Positions 16,726 through 26,381 are shown, counted from the first letter of the stretch. The stretch is 64,000 nucleotides of DNA from Lachnospiraceae bacterium (GCA_910574185.1 CAJSZQ010000009.1:1-64000), one strand, 5' to 3'. Notes: a model not told the origin generated them from the letters alone. Numbers and translations: made by a program.

Positions 16726-18063
16726 ATGATGAATTTAAGTTTAACGAAAGGTCCTGTAATGCAGTCTATGCTTTTATTTGCAGTTCCCATGATTCTGGGT
16801 AATCTCCTGCAGCAGTGTTATAATATCGCAGATACCCTGATTGTAGGAAAATTTTTAGGAGCCGGCGCCCTGGCCGCCGTAGGCTCTTCTTTCACGTTAA
16901 TGACTTTTTTAACCTCCATATTACTGGGACTCTGTATGGGAAGCGGAGCGGTTTTTTCTATCCGCTATGGCAGACAGGATGAAGATGGATTAAAAGAAGG
17001 CATTCTTGCATCCTTTGTTCTCATAGCAGGAATTACAATTCTGCTGAATATTCTGGCTTTCCTCTCCCTGAATCATATCCGTGTTCTTCTTCAAGTCCCG
17101 AATGAAGTATGGGGACTGATGCGCGAGTATCTGATTGTGATTTTTAGCGGTATTACCGCTACGTTTCTCTATAATTATTTTGCATCATTCCTGAGGGCTA
17201 TCGGCAATTCAGTGGTACCTTTAGTCTTTCTTGCCGTATGCGCTCTTTTAAACATTGTCCTGGATTTGTTCTTTGTACTGGCGTTAAAGCGCGGTGTTTC
17301 CGGCGCGGCGGAAGCCACCGTCATATCCCAGTACATATCCGGTATTGGTATCGCCGTCTATTCGCTTTTCCGATGCTCCCAGTTTTGCGGTGTGTTAAGA
17401 AACTGTCGTATTCGATGGGAATGCCTGAAGGAAATTGCAAATTTTTCTGTGATGACCTGTATCCAGCAATCTGTGATGAACTTAGGCATCCTGATGGTAC
17501 AGGGACTGGTCAACAGCTTCGGCGCCGAAATTATGGCCGCCTTTGCGGCGGCAGTAAAAATCGACGCTTTTGCCTATATGCCGGTACAGGATTTTGGCAA
17601 TGCATTTTCCACATTTATCGCACAGAATTACGGAGCGGGTAATACAAAACGTATTCAAAAAGGTCTAAAGGGAGCCGTCCTGGTTTCCTTCCTTTTCTGT
17701 ATCATTATATCCAGCGCAATCTGGATATTTGCACGTCCATTAATGGAATTATTTGTAAATAAAAATGAAACCAGAATTATTATGGAAGGAATCCGTTATC
17801 TACATATCGAAGGTGCATTTTATTGGGGAATCGGCTGTCTTTTTCTCTTATACGGACTATACCGGGCCATTGCAGTTCCGGCAATGTCTGTAGTTCTTAC
17901 CATAATTTCTTTGGGTACTCGTGTTTTGCTTGCCTATCTCCTCTCCTCTGTTCCTTCTATCGGCGTCGCGGGAATTTGGTGGGCTATTCCCATCGGATGG
18001 ATTCTTGCAGATACGGTTGGTGTTCTCTATTATCGCAAACTGGCATGGTCAACTCTTACGTAA
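16726..18063 (+). CDS. MATE family efflux transporter
   Basis: A 445-residue protein with about twelve membrane segments. The N-terminus MNLSLTKGPVMQSMLLFAVP followed by NLLQQCYNIADTLIVGKFLG is the first MATE half; the second half begins near residue 235 with NFSVMTCIQQSVMNLGILMV. Two adjacent ATGs occur at 16726 and 16729 after a weak GGGTGA ribosome site. The gene stands alone behind its own promoter. It shares its general layout with the exporter at 21309-22658. Substrate unknown. Confidence 0.88.
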   Translation: MMNLSLTKGPVMQSMLLFAVPMILGNLLQQCYNIADTLIVGKFLGAGALAAVGSSFTLMTFLTSILLGLCMGSGAVFSIRYGRQDEDGLKEGILASFVLIAGITILLNILAFLSLNHIRVLLQVPNEVWGLMREYLIVIFSGITATFLYNYFASFLRAIGNSVVPLVFLAVCALLNIVLDLFFVLALKRGVSGAAEATVISQYISGIGIAVYSLFRCSQFCGVLRNCRIRWECLKEIANFSVMTCIQQSVMNLGILMVQGLVNSFGAEIMAAFAAAVKIDAFAYMPVQDFGNAFSTFIAQNYGAGNTKRIQKGLKGAVLVSFLFCIIISSAIWIFARPLMELFVNKNETRIIMEGIRYLHIEGAFYWGIGCLFLLYGLYRAIAVPAMSVVLTIISLGTRVLLAYLLSSVPSIGVAGIWWAIPIGWILADTVGVLYYRKLAWSTLT

Positions 18064-18100
18064 TTGGCTCTTTATTCCAATCCACTCTGGTAGTACAGTA

Positions 18101-18204
18101 GGTTATACCCAAGGACACATCATAATGCAGGCCCAAAGGGCCATAATAGGGTACCTGTAAGGTATACCCATAGAGCACCCCCTACAAATGCTCCTGGGTA
18201 TACA
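18101..18204. repeat. Dispersed repeat, family A (copy 1)
   Basis: Holds GGCCCAAAGGGCC, GGTACCTGTAAGGTATACCC and flanking GGTATACC-like ends. The order GGCC hairpin, ATAATGGGGTACC, GGTATACC is the same as at 20117-20196, 28442-28480 and 48879-48970. It fills most of the gap between the MATE gene and the ECF S component. Confidence 0.75.
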
Positions 18205-18261
18205 TAGAAGTGACTGTCATTTCCGTTCTTATGGGAATAAAAAAGAAAGAAGGTTATTATT

Positions 18262-18798
18262 ATGAACACAAATCTCAAGAAAATTATAATGTCGGCGCTA
18301 TTTGCAGCGCTTGCATGCGTCGCCACCATGTCCATCCGAATACCTACTCCGGGAACCGGCGGATATATCCATCCGGGAGACGCTGTCGTCATTTTGTCAG
18401 GTATTGTCTTGGGGCCTTTGTGGGGTCTGCTTGCAGGCGGTATCGGCTCTGCTCTCGCCGACCTGCTTGGAGGCTATTTTATCTATGTGCCGATTACATT
18501 CATCATCAAAGGGATGGTTGCCTTGACTGCCGGACTGATTTACCAGAAAATGAACGCCACAAAAAAAAGCCGCTGTACAGCGGTAATTCTTGGCGGAGTC
18601 ATAGATATCGTATTTGTGACGGGAGGATATTTTCTGTGTGAAGTTATGATGTATGGCATGTCGGCCGCCGCCAGTATCCCGGCTAATATGATTCAAGGCG
18701 TAAGCGGACTAGCGATAGCTGTGGTGTTGTATCCAGCGCTAATAGCCATCCCGGACATTAACCAGATGACGCTGACCACAAAGACACGCGCATCATAG
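18262..18798 (+). CDS. ECF transporter S component (HmpT/PdxU-like)
   Basis: A 178-residue membrane protein with about five to six hydrophobic segments. The block PTPGTGGYIHPGDAVVILSG and GGIGSALADLLGGYFIYVPI with FIIKGMVALTAG matches the S-component group whose members are predicted to bring in hydroxymethylpyrimidine or pyridoxine-type compounds. No riboswitch was found upstream, only a family A repeat, so the substrate is uncertain. GAAGG precedes the start at good spacing. The energising EcfAAT module is not in the window. Confidence 0.72.
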   Translation: MNTNLKKIIMSALFAALACVATMSIRIPTPGTGGYIHPGDAVVILSGIVLGPLWGLLAGGIGSALADLLGGYFIYVPITFIIKGMVALTAGLIYQKMNATKKSRCTAVILGGVIDIVFVTGGYFLCEVMMYGMSAAASIPANMIQGVSGLAIAVVLYPALIAIPDINQMTLTTKTRAS

Positions 18799-18826
18799 CG
18801 CTAATTAAAAAATAACATGTGATACA

Positions 18827-18874
18827 GATACCCTCAGTGAACAAAAATACACATGGCTGTTCACTGAGGGTATC
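18827..18874. terminator. Bidirectional terminator hairpin
   Basis: GATACCCTCAGTGAACA and its exact inverted copy form a 17-bp stem with a 14-base loop. It sits between the convergent ECF S component and the membrane-protein gene, and has T-rich sequence on the plus side (CCTTATT). Confidence 0.8.
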
Positions 18875-18886
18875 CTTATTAAAATA

Positions 18887-19624
18887 TTATTTTCTTCTCA
18901 AATGCTCGATTAATCTCACAGCAACAATCAGCGCCCCGTAAAGCGCCCCTGCAATCGCCCACAAAACCCAACTGTATTTTGGCTGTCCATTTCCTTCCGG
19001 TCCATAAGTATACCAGAAAAATATCGCCGTCACAATCAGCCAGTATATAGCGCTGACAGGTCCAATCCAGTCTTTTCTCTTCTTATTCTCCCAAGTGTAA
19101 TCTCCTTCCTGCAAAAGCCTATCCATGGAGCCCTGTATAACGCCGCCATAGGTGAATGCAATGCAGCCGATACCAACGATTATCAACAGGATGCACAAGG
19201 CTATTACTGCAAGAAAATCATGCTCCACGCTTGCCGCTATAAGCATCGGGATAATTGACAGAATGCAAAGTACCGTCCCTTTTATATTCAGGCTGGAATA
19301 AGTATCTTGAAAATGTTTCCTTTTTTCGGTTACCATTCCGATTACTCCATATTCGGTTTCAAATTTTTCCTTATCAAGATACTCATATTCCTTTACTTTG
19401 CCATCACAGGACAGGAACAGCACTACCGCTGCGCTCACCAAAACAAGCAGTATACACAGACCGATTCCACCCGCCATATCTTCGGAGATACTCAACAGAG
19501 AATAATCGCTGAGCGCTCCTAACAACAACATACAAATCGGCGAAATAATACACAAAAATGTCCCTGCCGCTATCTTCGGAGCGGCTTCCCTGCGCAGTCT
19601 TAAATACTCAGAAGCCTCCCCCAT
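18887..19624 (-). CDS. Membrane protein, likely C-terminal part of a split HTH-membrane protein
   Basis: A 245-residue protein with about six membrane segments and a polar middle ([20 protein letters not shown]). In related Lachnospiraceae proteins, as I recall the family, a segment like the opening [19 protein letters not shown] directly follows an N-terminal Cro/C1-type HTH in one chain. Here the HTH frame ends at 19608 and this frame begins at 19624, overlapping by 17 bases in another frame around a GGGGG run. A single-base indel would join them. There is no good ribosome site in front of this ATG, so translation, if any, would rely on coupling or frameshifting. Function is unknown; a sensor-regulator role is possible. 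Confidence 0.6.
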   Translation of the reverse strand: MGEASEYLRLRREAAPKIAAGTFLCIISPICMLLLGALSDYSLLSISEDMAGGIGLCILLVLVSAAVVLFLSCDGKVKEYEYLDKEKFETEYGVIGMVTEKRKHFQDTYSSLNIKGTVLCILSIIPMLIAASVEHDFLAVIALCILLIIVGIGCIAFTYGGVIQGSMDRLLQEGDYTWENKKRKDWIGPVSAIYWLIVTAIFFWYTYGPEGNGQPKYSWVLWAIAGALYGALIVAVRLIEHLRRK

Positions 19625-19886
19625 AGATACGCCTCACCGCCACGCCTCCGTCAGAACCGACTTCTTCCGGTATATATTCCGGCTCTTCTACTTCTTCCTT
19701 TAATAAATAATCGGTTGACACTTCAAAAATCCTGCTTAACTGGATTACCTTATCCAAATCGGGTATCGATTGTGCGCTCTCCCATTTGGAAACCGACTGC
19801 CTCGTTACATTCAACTGATTTGCTAACTCCTCCTGAGACCATCCCGCCTTCTTGCGAAGGTTCATAATTTTATCTGCTAATATCAT
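19608..19886 (-). CDS. HTH (XRE/Cro-C1) regulator, likely N-terminal part of a split protein
   Basis: A 92-residue protein with a clear Cro/C1-type HTH at residues 6-62 ([20 protein letters not shown] then SVSKWES). The start at 19886 has AGGAGGT seven bases upstream; the reading frame is open further but without a start signal. It ends in an acidic tail, [18 protein letters not shown], and then GGGF and a stop, just where the membrane protein continues in the +1 frame. The HTH itself looks intact. Confidence 0.8.
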   Translation of the reverse strand: MILADKIMNLRKKAGWSQEELANQLNVTRQSVSKWESAQSIPDLDKVIQLSRIFEVSTDYLLKEEVEEPEYIPEEVGSDGGVAVRRIYGGGF

Positions 19887-20116
19887 GTCTATACCTCCTA
19901 GCATTCTATCTGTAATTGTAATGAATACTGCTTTTATTCCGCGCGTTCTGCACATTCTTTCCAATTCTATTAGAAAATATTTTTCAGTGCAATAAAAGCG
20001 GCATTTCTGTGGATTATAGTAACACAACCACTGGTTGCAGTCTAGAAAGCGAGCTGTCAAATCTGTCAACCGGCGGTTGCATCGCCATAATTCTGCACAT
20101 TTTAGTACATTAAATA

Positions 20117-20196
20117 ATACCTTATGAAACGGCCGAACGGCCATAATGGGGTACCTGGAAGGTATACCTTATGAAACGGCCGAATGGCCATGATAG
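20117..20196. repeat. Dispersed repeat, family A (copy 2)
   Basis: Two GGCC hairpins (GGCCGAACGGCC and GGCCGAATGGCC) flank GGGGTACCTGGAAGGTATACC, and ACCTTATGAAAC occurs twice, about 42 bases apart. It lies in a gene-free gap of 428 bases (19887-20314) upstream of the HTH gene; apart from it and the following terminator, nothing else was seen there. Confidence 0.8.
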
Positions 20197-20224
20197 GAAA
20201 ATCCGTCTTCATCAAACTCAAATG

Positions 20225-20269
20225 AAAACTTCCTTCATATGACCTGCTTGCCATACAAAGGAAGTTTTT
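20225..20269 (-). terminator. Terminator after the aroE-like gene
   Basis: AAAACTTCCTT and AAGGAAGTTTT form an 11-bp stem with T-rich sequence on both sides. It lies 46 bases past the minus-strand stop. Confidence 0.7.
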
Positions 20270-20314
20270 GAATGTCAGATTCCATTATCACGAAATCTCT
20301 ATGTTATATACGAT

Positions 20315-21175
20315 TTATTTTCCGGCAATTATATCCATCAGACACTGCCTCATAGCCTCAATCGGCGCTTCCTGTCCTGTCCAATGCTCAATCTGGGCAG
20401 CCCCCTGATACAGCGACATTCCAAGTCCATTGAGAACCTTCGCTCCTACTGCCTCTGCATCCAGAAGGAACTGTGTCTTGTCTGGATTGTAACATGCATC
20501 AAAATAGAACTTATCTACTGCAATATACTCCTTCGGCATCGGATTCTCGCCAATATGAGAACCCATACCGATTCCACTTGCATTCATTACTACGCTGACT
20601 TCTGCCACTTTGGAGAAATCACCATGCGGTACATACTCTGCTACCGGTGCAAAGTTCTTGTTGATATCCTCTACCAGAGACTTGCTGGATTCTTCCACAA
20701 AATCTGTGATATAAATCTTCTTTGCTCCATAATAAGCAAGCGCTGAACACATAGCCCGTCCTGCCCCGCCTGCTCCGATACAGAAATATGTATTCTCATC
20801 AACTTTAATTTCACCGTCCCGCTGAATGGACCTGATAAATCCGATACCGTCTGTATTGTATCCGACAAGCTTTCCTTCTGGAGTTTTGACAACGGTGTTG
20901 CTGGCTCCCATCTTCTCACACAGCGGGTCCAGTTCGTCCAGATACTGCAGTACCTTTACTTTGTTCGGCTTGGTTACTGCAAAACCTGCAAAATTCATGT
21001 GGCGGATTCCATTTACCACATCCTCCAGATGCTCATTATTTACTTCTGTGTAGAAATAAATCATATTCAGACCTGCCGCCTCATAGCCGCTATTCTGCAT
21101 CTGCGCTGCAAACGACTGCTTCAATGGGTCTCCAAGTAATGTTACCATCTTTGTGTTAATATCAACTGATGCCAT
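20315..21175 (-). CDS. Shikimate dehydrogenase-like NAD(P)H oxidoreductase
   Basis: A 286-residue protein with the AroE fold. The nucleotide-binding turn is GAGGAGRAMCSAL, the GYNTDGIGF motif is present, and K72 in VTKPNK matches the catalytic lysine. The substrate-binding segment near the N-terminus reads GDPLKQSFAAQMQN (residues 15-28), where true shikimate dehydrogenases have G-x-P-x-x-x-S-x-S-P. The second serine and the proline are replaced by alanines, so a substrate other than shikimate is likely. It stands alone, without other aromatic genes. A strong AGGAGG precedes the ATG. Confidence 0.8.
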   Translation of the reverse strand: MASVDINTKMVTLLGDPLKQSFAAQMQNSGYEAAGLNMIYFYTEVNNEHLEDVVNGIRHMNFAGFAVTKPNKVKVLQYLDELDPLCEKMGASNTVVKTPEGKLVGYNTDGIGFIRSIQRDGEIKVDENTYFCIGAGGAGRAMCSALAYYGAKKIYITDFVEESSKSLVEDINKNFAPVAEYVPHGDFSKVAEVSVVMNASGIGMGSHIGENPMPKEYIAVDKFYFDACYNPDKTQFLLDAEAVGAKVLNGLGMSLYQGAAQIEHWTGQEAPIEAMRQCLMDIIAGK

Positions 21176-21308
21176 GGTTCAATCCTCCTATATATGTTTG
21201 CGATTTTTATGTGTTTATTTTATCACAATGTTTTTGAATATACTAGCGCAAACCTATTGAAAGAACCCACTGTTTCTATTGATTTTGTACATACCGCCGC
21301 TAATCTGC

Positions 21309-22658
21309 TTACTTCTCATAGGCATGCACCCAGTCCGTTTTCAGTAAAAACCACAGAAACACCATGCTGCTTAAACTCCAGGTAATCGGATAGGCCCAAC
21401 ACACCGTCTGAAATACCGGAAAGATGCGAATTGCCACCGTCACATACAAAACCCGTATCCCACACCAAAATCCCAGCATGGTTACCATAGGTACGACAGA
21501 CTTTCCACAGCCCCTCAATACCCCAGTTGCACTGTGGGAAAACGCCAACAGAAAATAAAAAAGCGTTACTGTCCGCTCCTGAATCACGCCATAGGCAATT
21601 GCCTCCTCTGCTTTCGCAAATATCCGAATAAATTCCGGTGCAAAGACATAAGCAATCACTCCTATAACCTCTGCAATCACAATGCAGGAACCAATTCCAA
21701 AGACGGCCCCTTTCTTCGCCCGGTCATACTCCTTTGCTCCTAAATTCTGACTGATGAAGGTAGACATTGTAAGAGACATCGCCATAATCGGAATAAAAAC
21801 AAAACCTTCAATCTTGGTATGAGACCCCATACCTGACATAGCATATTCCCCAAAAGAATTTACATTCGTCTGTACTACGACATTTCCAATACTGATAACC
21901 GAATTTTGGATTCCCGCCGGAAGGCCCTGCCGAATTACATCCCGCATAATATACGAATGCCAGACCAGTTTCCGAAAACTAATCCGCATACATCCTTCAC
22001 TCTTCCGCATCCGAAGAAGACACAATATCGCGCTTAATCCCTGGGAGATGACCGTAGCCACAGCCGCCCCGGCCACGCCCCAGTGAAACCCGGCCACAAA
22101 GAGGATGTCCAGTACAATATTTACAATCGACGAAACCGCCAGATAATACAGGGGATGAAGACTATCCCCCAGCGCCCGCATTATCGACATAAAGATATTA
22201 TACATAACAATCGTAGAACTGCCCGCAAAATAAATCTTAAAATACAAAACAGACTGAGACAGCACATTTTCCGGAACCTGCATCAGCTTCAGAATCTGGG
22301 GTGCAAAAAACAGACCAAGTATCGTCATCAATGCCGAAGCAATCACCCCAAACAGAACATTAGTGTGAATCGCTTTTTCCACATTTTCCTCATCACCCGC
22401 TCCGAAAAACCGGGAAATCACCACGCCTCCGCCCACTGCAATTCCATTGAAAAACCCCACAATTAAAAATACAAGACTTCCGGAAGAACTAACTGCCGCA
22501 AAGGCCGCATTGTCCGCAAAATTCCCAATTACCCAGGCGTCTGCCATATTGTATAACTGCTGTAGAAGTTGTCCAAGAATTAAAGGAATCGTAAAACTAA
22601 TAATTCCCTTCGCCACAGACCCTTTCGTCAAATCTACCGTATCCTGTTTCATTCTCAT
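21309..22658 (-). CDS. MATE family efflux transporter
   Basis: A 449-residue, twelve-segment MATE protein. The N-terminus VDLTKGSVAKGIISFTIPLI and GQLLQQLYNMADAWVIGNFA are family marks; the second half starts near residue 240 (RQGLPAGIQNSVISIGNVVV). It begins four bases after the stop of the small export-protein gene and is the last member of a minus-strand run from about 26.4 kb. Substrate unknown. Confidence 0.88.
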   Translation of the reverse strand: MRMKQDTVDLTKGSVAKGIISFTIPLILGQLLQQLYNMADAWVIGNFADNAAFAAVSSSGSLVFLIVGFFNGIAVGGGVVISRFFGAGDEENVEKAIHTNVLFGVIASALMTILGLFFAPQILKLMQVPENVLSQSVLYFKIYFAGSSTIVMYNIFMSIMRALGDSLHPLYYLAVSSIVNIVLDILFVAGFHWGVAGAAVATVISQGLSAILCLLRMRKSEGCMRISFRKLVWHSYIMRDVIRQGLPAGIQNSVISIGNVVVQTNVNSFGEYAMSGMGSHTKIEGFVFIPIMAMSLTMSTFISQNLGAKEYDRAKKGAVFGIGSCIVIAEVIGVIAYVFAPEFIRIFAKAEEAIAYGVIQERTVTLFYFLLAFSHSATGVLRGCGKSVVPMVTMLGFWCGIRVLYVTVAIRIFPVFQTVCWAYPITWSLSSMVFLWFLLKTDWVHAYEK

Positions 22659-22662
22659 CGCC

Positions 22663-23175
22663 TTATCCTAATACTTGTACGCCGCCTAAGAGTACATAAG
22701 AAATAAACCACATAATAATTGTAGCCAGACAGATTCCAATCACCACCGCCGGAAATGCCTTCTTGAATTTGATTCCAAGAAGCGCCGCAATCAACGACCC
22801 GGTCCATGCTCCTGTACCCGGCAGAGGAATCCCCACAAATAATACCAGCCCCCAGAACTCATATTTTTCTATCTGGTCGCTCTTACTCATAGCTTTATTC
22901 TCCAATTTTGTTACCATAGGTTTGAAAGTCTTCGTCCCCTTCAGCCAGTTGAAAATCGGAGTAATCAAAAGCAAAATAAAGGGTACCGGTATTATATTTC
23001 CGATTACACATAAGGGAATCGCCTTAGCAACCGGCACTCCTAGGATTGGTCCCGCAACCAGCAACGCCCCCCTGAGTTCCAGAATTGGAATCATGGATAT
23101 AATAAAAACAATCGCTTCCTTTCCGAAGCTTCCGCTAAGCGCATCAATCACGCCTTGTACAAGTGTCTCTGTCAT
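22663..23175 (-). CDS. Small multidrug export family protein (PF06695-like)
   Basis: A 170-residue membrane protein with about four hydrophobic segments. Family marks include ISMIPILELRGALLVAGP near the N-terminus, GNIIPVPFILLLI and LVLFVGIPLPGTGAWTGSLI with its Gly/Pro-rich turn. Despite the family name, no transport activity is firmly known. It lies between an aminotransferase and a MATE gene on the same strand. Confidence 0.8.
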   Translation of the reverse strand: MTETLVQGVIDALSGSFGKEAIVFIISMIPILELRGALLVAGPILGVPVAKAIPLCVIGNIIPVPFILLLITPIFNWLKGTKTFKPMVTKLENKAMSKSDQIEKYEFWGLVLFVGIPLPGTGAWTGSLIAALLGIKFKKAFPAVVIGICLATIIMWFISYVLLGGVQVLG

Positions 23176-23189
23176 ACTTTTTCCCTTTC

Positions 23190-24245
23190 TTAATTAATTA
23201 TTTTGTTTCTAAGAAATCGAAATAATATCTCCATCTCTTCCCTCAAACCAACAGTTACCCGCAGATACTGCTCAATCCGGCTACTTCCCCAATACCTTAC
23301 ATAGATACCTGCTTCCTTCAGCGCTTCAAATAATTCCTTCGCATCCTGCTCCGGATGCGTCACAAATAGAAAATTAGCGCCAGAGTCCAGACAGCGAAAT
23401 CCCAATTCCTCAAACTGTTTCTTCGCCCACTCTCTGGTATCAACAATCATCTTAACCGTATGTCGGAAATATTCTTCATCCTTCACAGACGCAGCGCCGC
23501 AGACAAGAGAAGTCTGATTCATTGTATAGGAATTAAACGAGTACTTTACGTCATTTAAATATCCTATCAGCTTTGGGCTCGCAATAGCATATCCAATCCG
23601 CATCCCCGCCATAGAACGCGCTTTGGAAAAGGTCTGTACCACAATCAGATTTTCATATCTGTCAATCAGTTTAAGCGCAGACTCTCCTGCAAAATCAATA
23701 TATGCCTCGTCCACAATTACTATAACATCCTGATTATGAGTTAGAACATCTTCCACGAACCGAATGTCTTCATAGAGACCTGTAGGCGCGTTGGGATTCG
23801 GGAATATCACTCCGCCGTTTTCTTTATAATAATCTTCTTTTACAATACGAAAATTCTCATCCAGTTTCTGACATTCATAAGGAATCCGATACAATTCTGC
23901 CCATACCTTATAGAAAGAGTATGTAATATCCGGAAATAATACCGGCTTATCCGAATTAAAAAATGTAAGAAAACACATGGACAGTACGTCGTCTGAACCA
24001 ACTCCTACAAATACCTGATTCTTTCCTACCCCATAATACTTTGCCAGAGCTTCTGTAAGCGCAGACGCTTCCGGATCTGGATAAAGACGCAGACGGTCCG
24101 CGTCCATCTTTTCTAACGCTTCCTTAACACCCGGCGCCGGCGGATAAGGATTCTCATTGGTATTTAGCTTAATGACCTTGTGCTGAGGCTGCTCGCCCGG
24201 CACATAAGGCTCCACGATACGGATATTTTTCTCGTATGCTTTCAT
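23190..24245 (-). CDS. Histidinol-phosphate aminotransferase-like PLP enzyme
   Basis: A 351-residue fold-type I aminotransferase. KLNTNENPYPPAPGV at the N-terminus, the segment NPNAPTG, DEAYIDFAG and the PLP-lysine region FSKARSMAGMRIGYA are typical of HisC. The start at 24245 is set because the family N-terminus begins MKAYEKNIR and GGAG lies upstream, partly inside the end of the preceding gene. No other histidine genes are nearby, so it may act on histidinol phosphate or on aromatic amino acids. It is coupled to the next aminotransferase by a two-base gap. Confidence 0.85.
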   Translation of the reverse strand: MKAYEKNIRIVEPYVPGEQPQHKVIKLNTNENPYPPAPGVKEALEKMDADRLRLYPDPEASALTEALAKYYGVGKNQVFVGVGSDDVLSMCFLTFFNSDKPVLFPDITYSFYKVWAELYRIPYECQKLDENFRIVKEDYYKENGGVIFPNPNAPTGLYEDIRFVEDVLTHNQDVIVIVDEAYIDFAGESALKLIDRYENLIVVQTFSKARSMAGMRIGYAIASPKLIGYLNDVKYSFNSYTMNQTSLVCGAASVKDEEYFRHTVKMIVDTREWAKKQFEELGFRCLDSGANFLFVTHPEQDAKELFEALKEAGIYVRYWGSSRIEQYLRVTVGLREEMEILFRFLRNKIIN

Positions 24246-24247
24246 AA

Positions 24248-25435
24248 TCAAAAATACTCCTTTGCAAGCTCTGCAAACTTCGGAAGCGAATTTACAATCG
24301 TTTCGTAAGATACACAATATGCCAGACGCACGTAGCCCGGACAAGCGAAGGAACTTCCTGGCACCATCAGAATATGATACTTCTTTCCTGCCGCACAAAA
24401 TTCCTTCTCATCCGCCACCGGTGATTTCACGAACAGATAGAACGCTCCCTCCGGCTTAATACACTCAAATCCGCAGTCAGCAAGTCCCTGATATAGCGCT
24501 TCCCTGTTCCGGTTATAGTAAGAGATATCTGTTTTTTCCTTCAAACACTTCTTAACAACCTTTTGCTGCAGAGTCGGCGCATTAACAAACCCTAAAATCC
24601 TGTTGGCTACATTTGCCGCCGCCAACACCGTCTCACTCTCTGTCACTTCATCCGGAATTACCAGATACCCAATCCGCTCACCCGGAAGCGACAGAGATTT
24701 GCTGTAGGAATAGCCGACAATCGTATTGGCATAATACTTTGTAAGATAAGGAACCTCTACGCCGTCATAGACCAGTTCCCGGTAAGGCTCGTCAGAAATC
24801 AGATAAATTTCCCTGCCGTACTCCTTCTGTTTCGCCTCCATTATCGCGGCCAGTCTTTTGATTGTTTCCTCCGAATATACCACGCCGGTCGGATTATTCG
24901 GCGTATTGACAATTACCGCTTTTGTCTTTGCTGTAATCTTCTCCTCAAATTCGTCAAGCTTAGGCTGAAAATCTACTGTATTCGGCGAAATCTCTACCAG
25001 AACTCCGTCATAATTATTGGTATAGGAGCGATATTCTCCAAAATAAGGAGCAAACGCAATCACCTCGTCGCCAGGATTTAAAAGGGTCTTTAAGATAACG
25101 TTCAGTCCCCCTGCGGCGCCCACTGTCATAACAATATTTTTACCCTCAAAGGAGGTCCCAAACCGCTCGTTTAACGACTCTGCAACTGCTTCTCTCACAT
25201 CGGCATAACCGCTGTTGCTGTTAGTATAACCATGCAGTACCACTGGATTCTCTTCTTCAAGAAGCTCTAAAATTGCCTGTTTCACTGCTTCCGGCGCCGC
25301 CACATTCGGATTACCCAGACTAAAATCATATACGTTTTTTGCACCATAGATTTCAGCCAGACGGTTTCCTTCCTCAAACATCGCGCGAATGGCAGAACTA
25401 TTTGCTACCATTCCTTTCATTTTTTCCGCAATCAT
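24248..25435 (-). CDS. Pyridoxal phosphate-dependent aminotransferase (aspartate type)
   Basis: A 395-residue class I aminotransferase. VYDFSLGNPNVAAPEAV, NTPNNPTGVVYS, LISDEPYRELVYDG and the PLP-lysine segment SYSKSLSLPGERIGYL are visible. Family members exchange amino groups between aspartate or related amino acids and 2-oxoglutarate. GGGAGGAAG precedes the ATG. It is followed two bases later by the HisC-like gene, so the two are probably cotranscribed and coupled. Confidence 0.88.
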   Translation of the reverse strand: MIAEKMKGMVANSSAIRAMFEEGNRLAEIYGAKNVYDFSLGNPNVAAPEAVKQAILELLEEENPVVLHGYTNSNSGYADVREAVAESLNERFGTSFEGKNIVMTVGAAGGLNVILKTLLNPGDEVIAFAPYFGEYRSYTNNYDGVLVEISPNTVDFQPKLDEFEEKITAKTKAVIVNTPNNPTGVVYSEETIKRLAAIMEAKQKEYGREIYLISDEPYRELVYDGVEVPYLTKYYANTIVGYSYSKSLSLPGERIGYLVIPDEVTESETVLAAANVANRILGFVNAPTLQQKVVKKCLKEKTDISYYNRNREALYQGLADCGFECIKPEGAFYLFVKSPVADEKEFCAAGKKYHILMVPGSSFACPGYVRLAYCVSYETIVNSLPKFAELAKEYF

Positions 25436-25456
25436 TATTCTTCCTCCCTGCTATCT

Positions 25457-26368
25457 TCAAGTCTTCTGTTTTTCTGTAACCACGCCTTTTTCTACCATAA
25501 AAACAGGCCGGTAGGACCTCTTCGCCTTGCGGAGTCCCTCTGCCCCGGTATCTTCCTCCCGGTTCACATACTTGTAATCCATACAGGCATGCTGCACAAA
25601 CTGCTGGTTAATCATCGTATAGGCGCCGTCAATATCTGCAAATGCCTTCTCAATATGCACCACAAAAGTATCCTCACAAATCGGTTCTCCAATGGTAAAT
25701 GCCGCAATTTCCCCATCCACCTTCAGCACACCGCCTACAAGCTCTAATTCCTCAAACAGCCGAAGTGAATTTAAGGTCACGCAGATTTCCGCATTCTTCT
25801 CTTCATCATCCTCGCAGCCATTCTCATTGCGCCATTTCAAAGCCATCTGGAAACATTCCTCCAGGTTATCCTTCGTAATCGGCTCATAACTCCATCTGCC
25901 TTCATAAACCGCCTTAAACTTGTTAATATGGTTCCGCTTACTGTGAAGCTTCTTTCCGGAGAGCGTAGCAAGTTTCTCAGATTCATAGACATAATCTGCA
26001 ACATCCTCATTATATTCAATCTGAAATCTGTCCGGATACCACTGCTCCATGCAGGCAAAATTATCCGGCGTCACATTATACATGCGAAACGGCACGCCCC
26101 GTTCCCTGCTGTACTCCGTCAATACGTCAATCGCACGTCTGACCTGTTCCGATTCCCCCGCTGGATAAGCAAAGGAACACCCTTTTTCATTCTCACTTTT
26201 AAACACCAGAGAATTTTCCACCACAGCAAACGAAACATCATAGAATCTCGCCCACAAATATACATTTGTAAATGTCCGCTCACAGCTCCTGCTGGTATGA
26301 TGAGCAAAAAAATGACTGATTACTTCCTTATCTTTCAGTTCGATTTTCTTAAATTCAATCTCCACCAT
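25457..26368 (-). CDS. DUF2156 family protein (GNAT-like fold)
   Basis: A 303-residue cytoplasmic protein matching the phosphatidylglycerol lysyltransferase C-terminal (DUF2156) family. Marks are the tract TNVYLWARFYDVSF, KLHSKRNHINKFKA and the C-terminal VNREEDTGAEGLRKAKRSYR. Proteins of this type have two acetyltransferase-like halves; free-standing versions have no settled function and lack the membrane flippase domain of MprF. It lies 21 bases upstream of the aminotransferase pair and 13 bases after the nucleotidase gene. Confidence 0.8.
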   Translation of the reverse strand: MVEIEFKKIELKDKEVISHFFAHHTSRSCERTFTNVYLWARFYDVSFAVVENSLVFKSENEKGCSFAYPAGESEQVRRAIDVLTEYSRERGVPFRMYNVTPDNFACMEQWYPDRFQIEYNEDVADYVYESEKLATLSGKKLHSKRNHINKFKAVYEGRWSYEPITKDNLEECFQMALKWRNENGCEDDEEKNAEICVTLNSLRLFEELELVGGVLKVDGEIAAFTIGEPICEDTFVVHIEKAFADIDGAYTMINQQFVQHACMDYKYVNREEDTGAEGLRKAKRSYRPVFMVEKGVVTEKQKT

Positions 26369-26381
26369 AATTTACCTTCTT

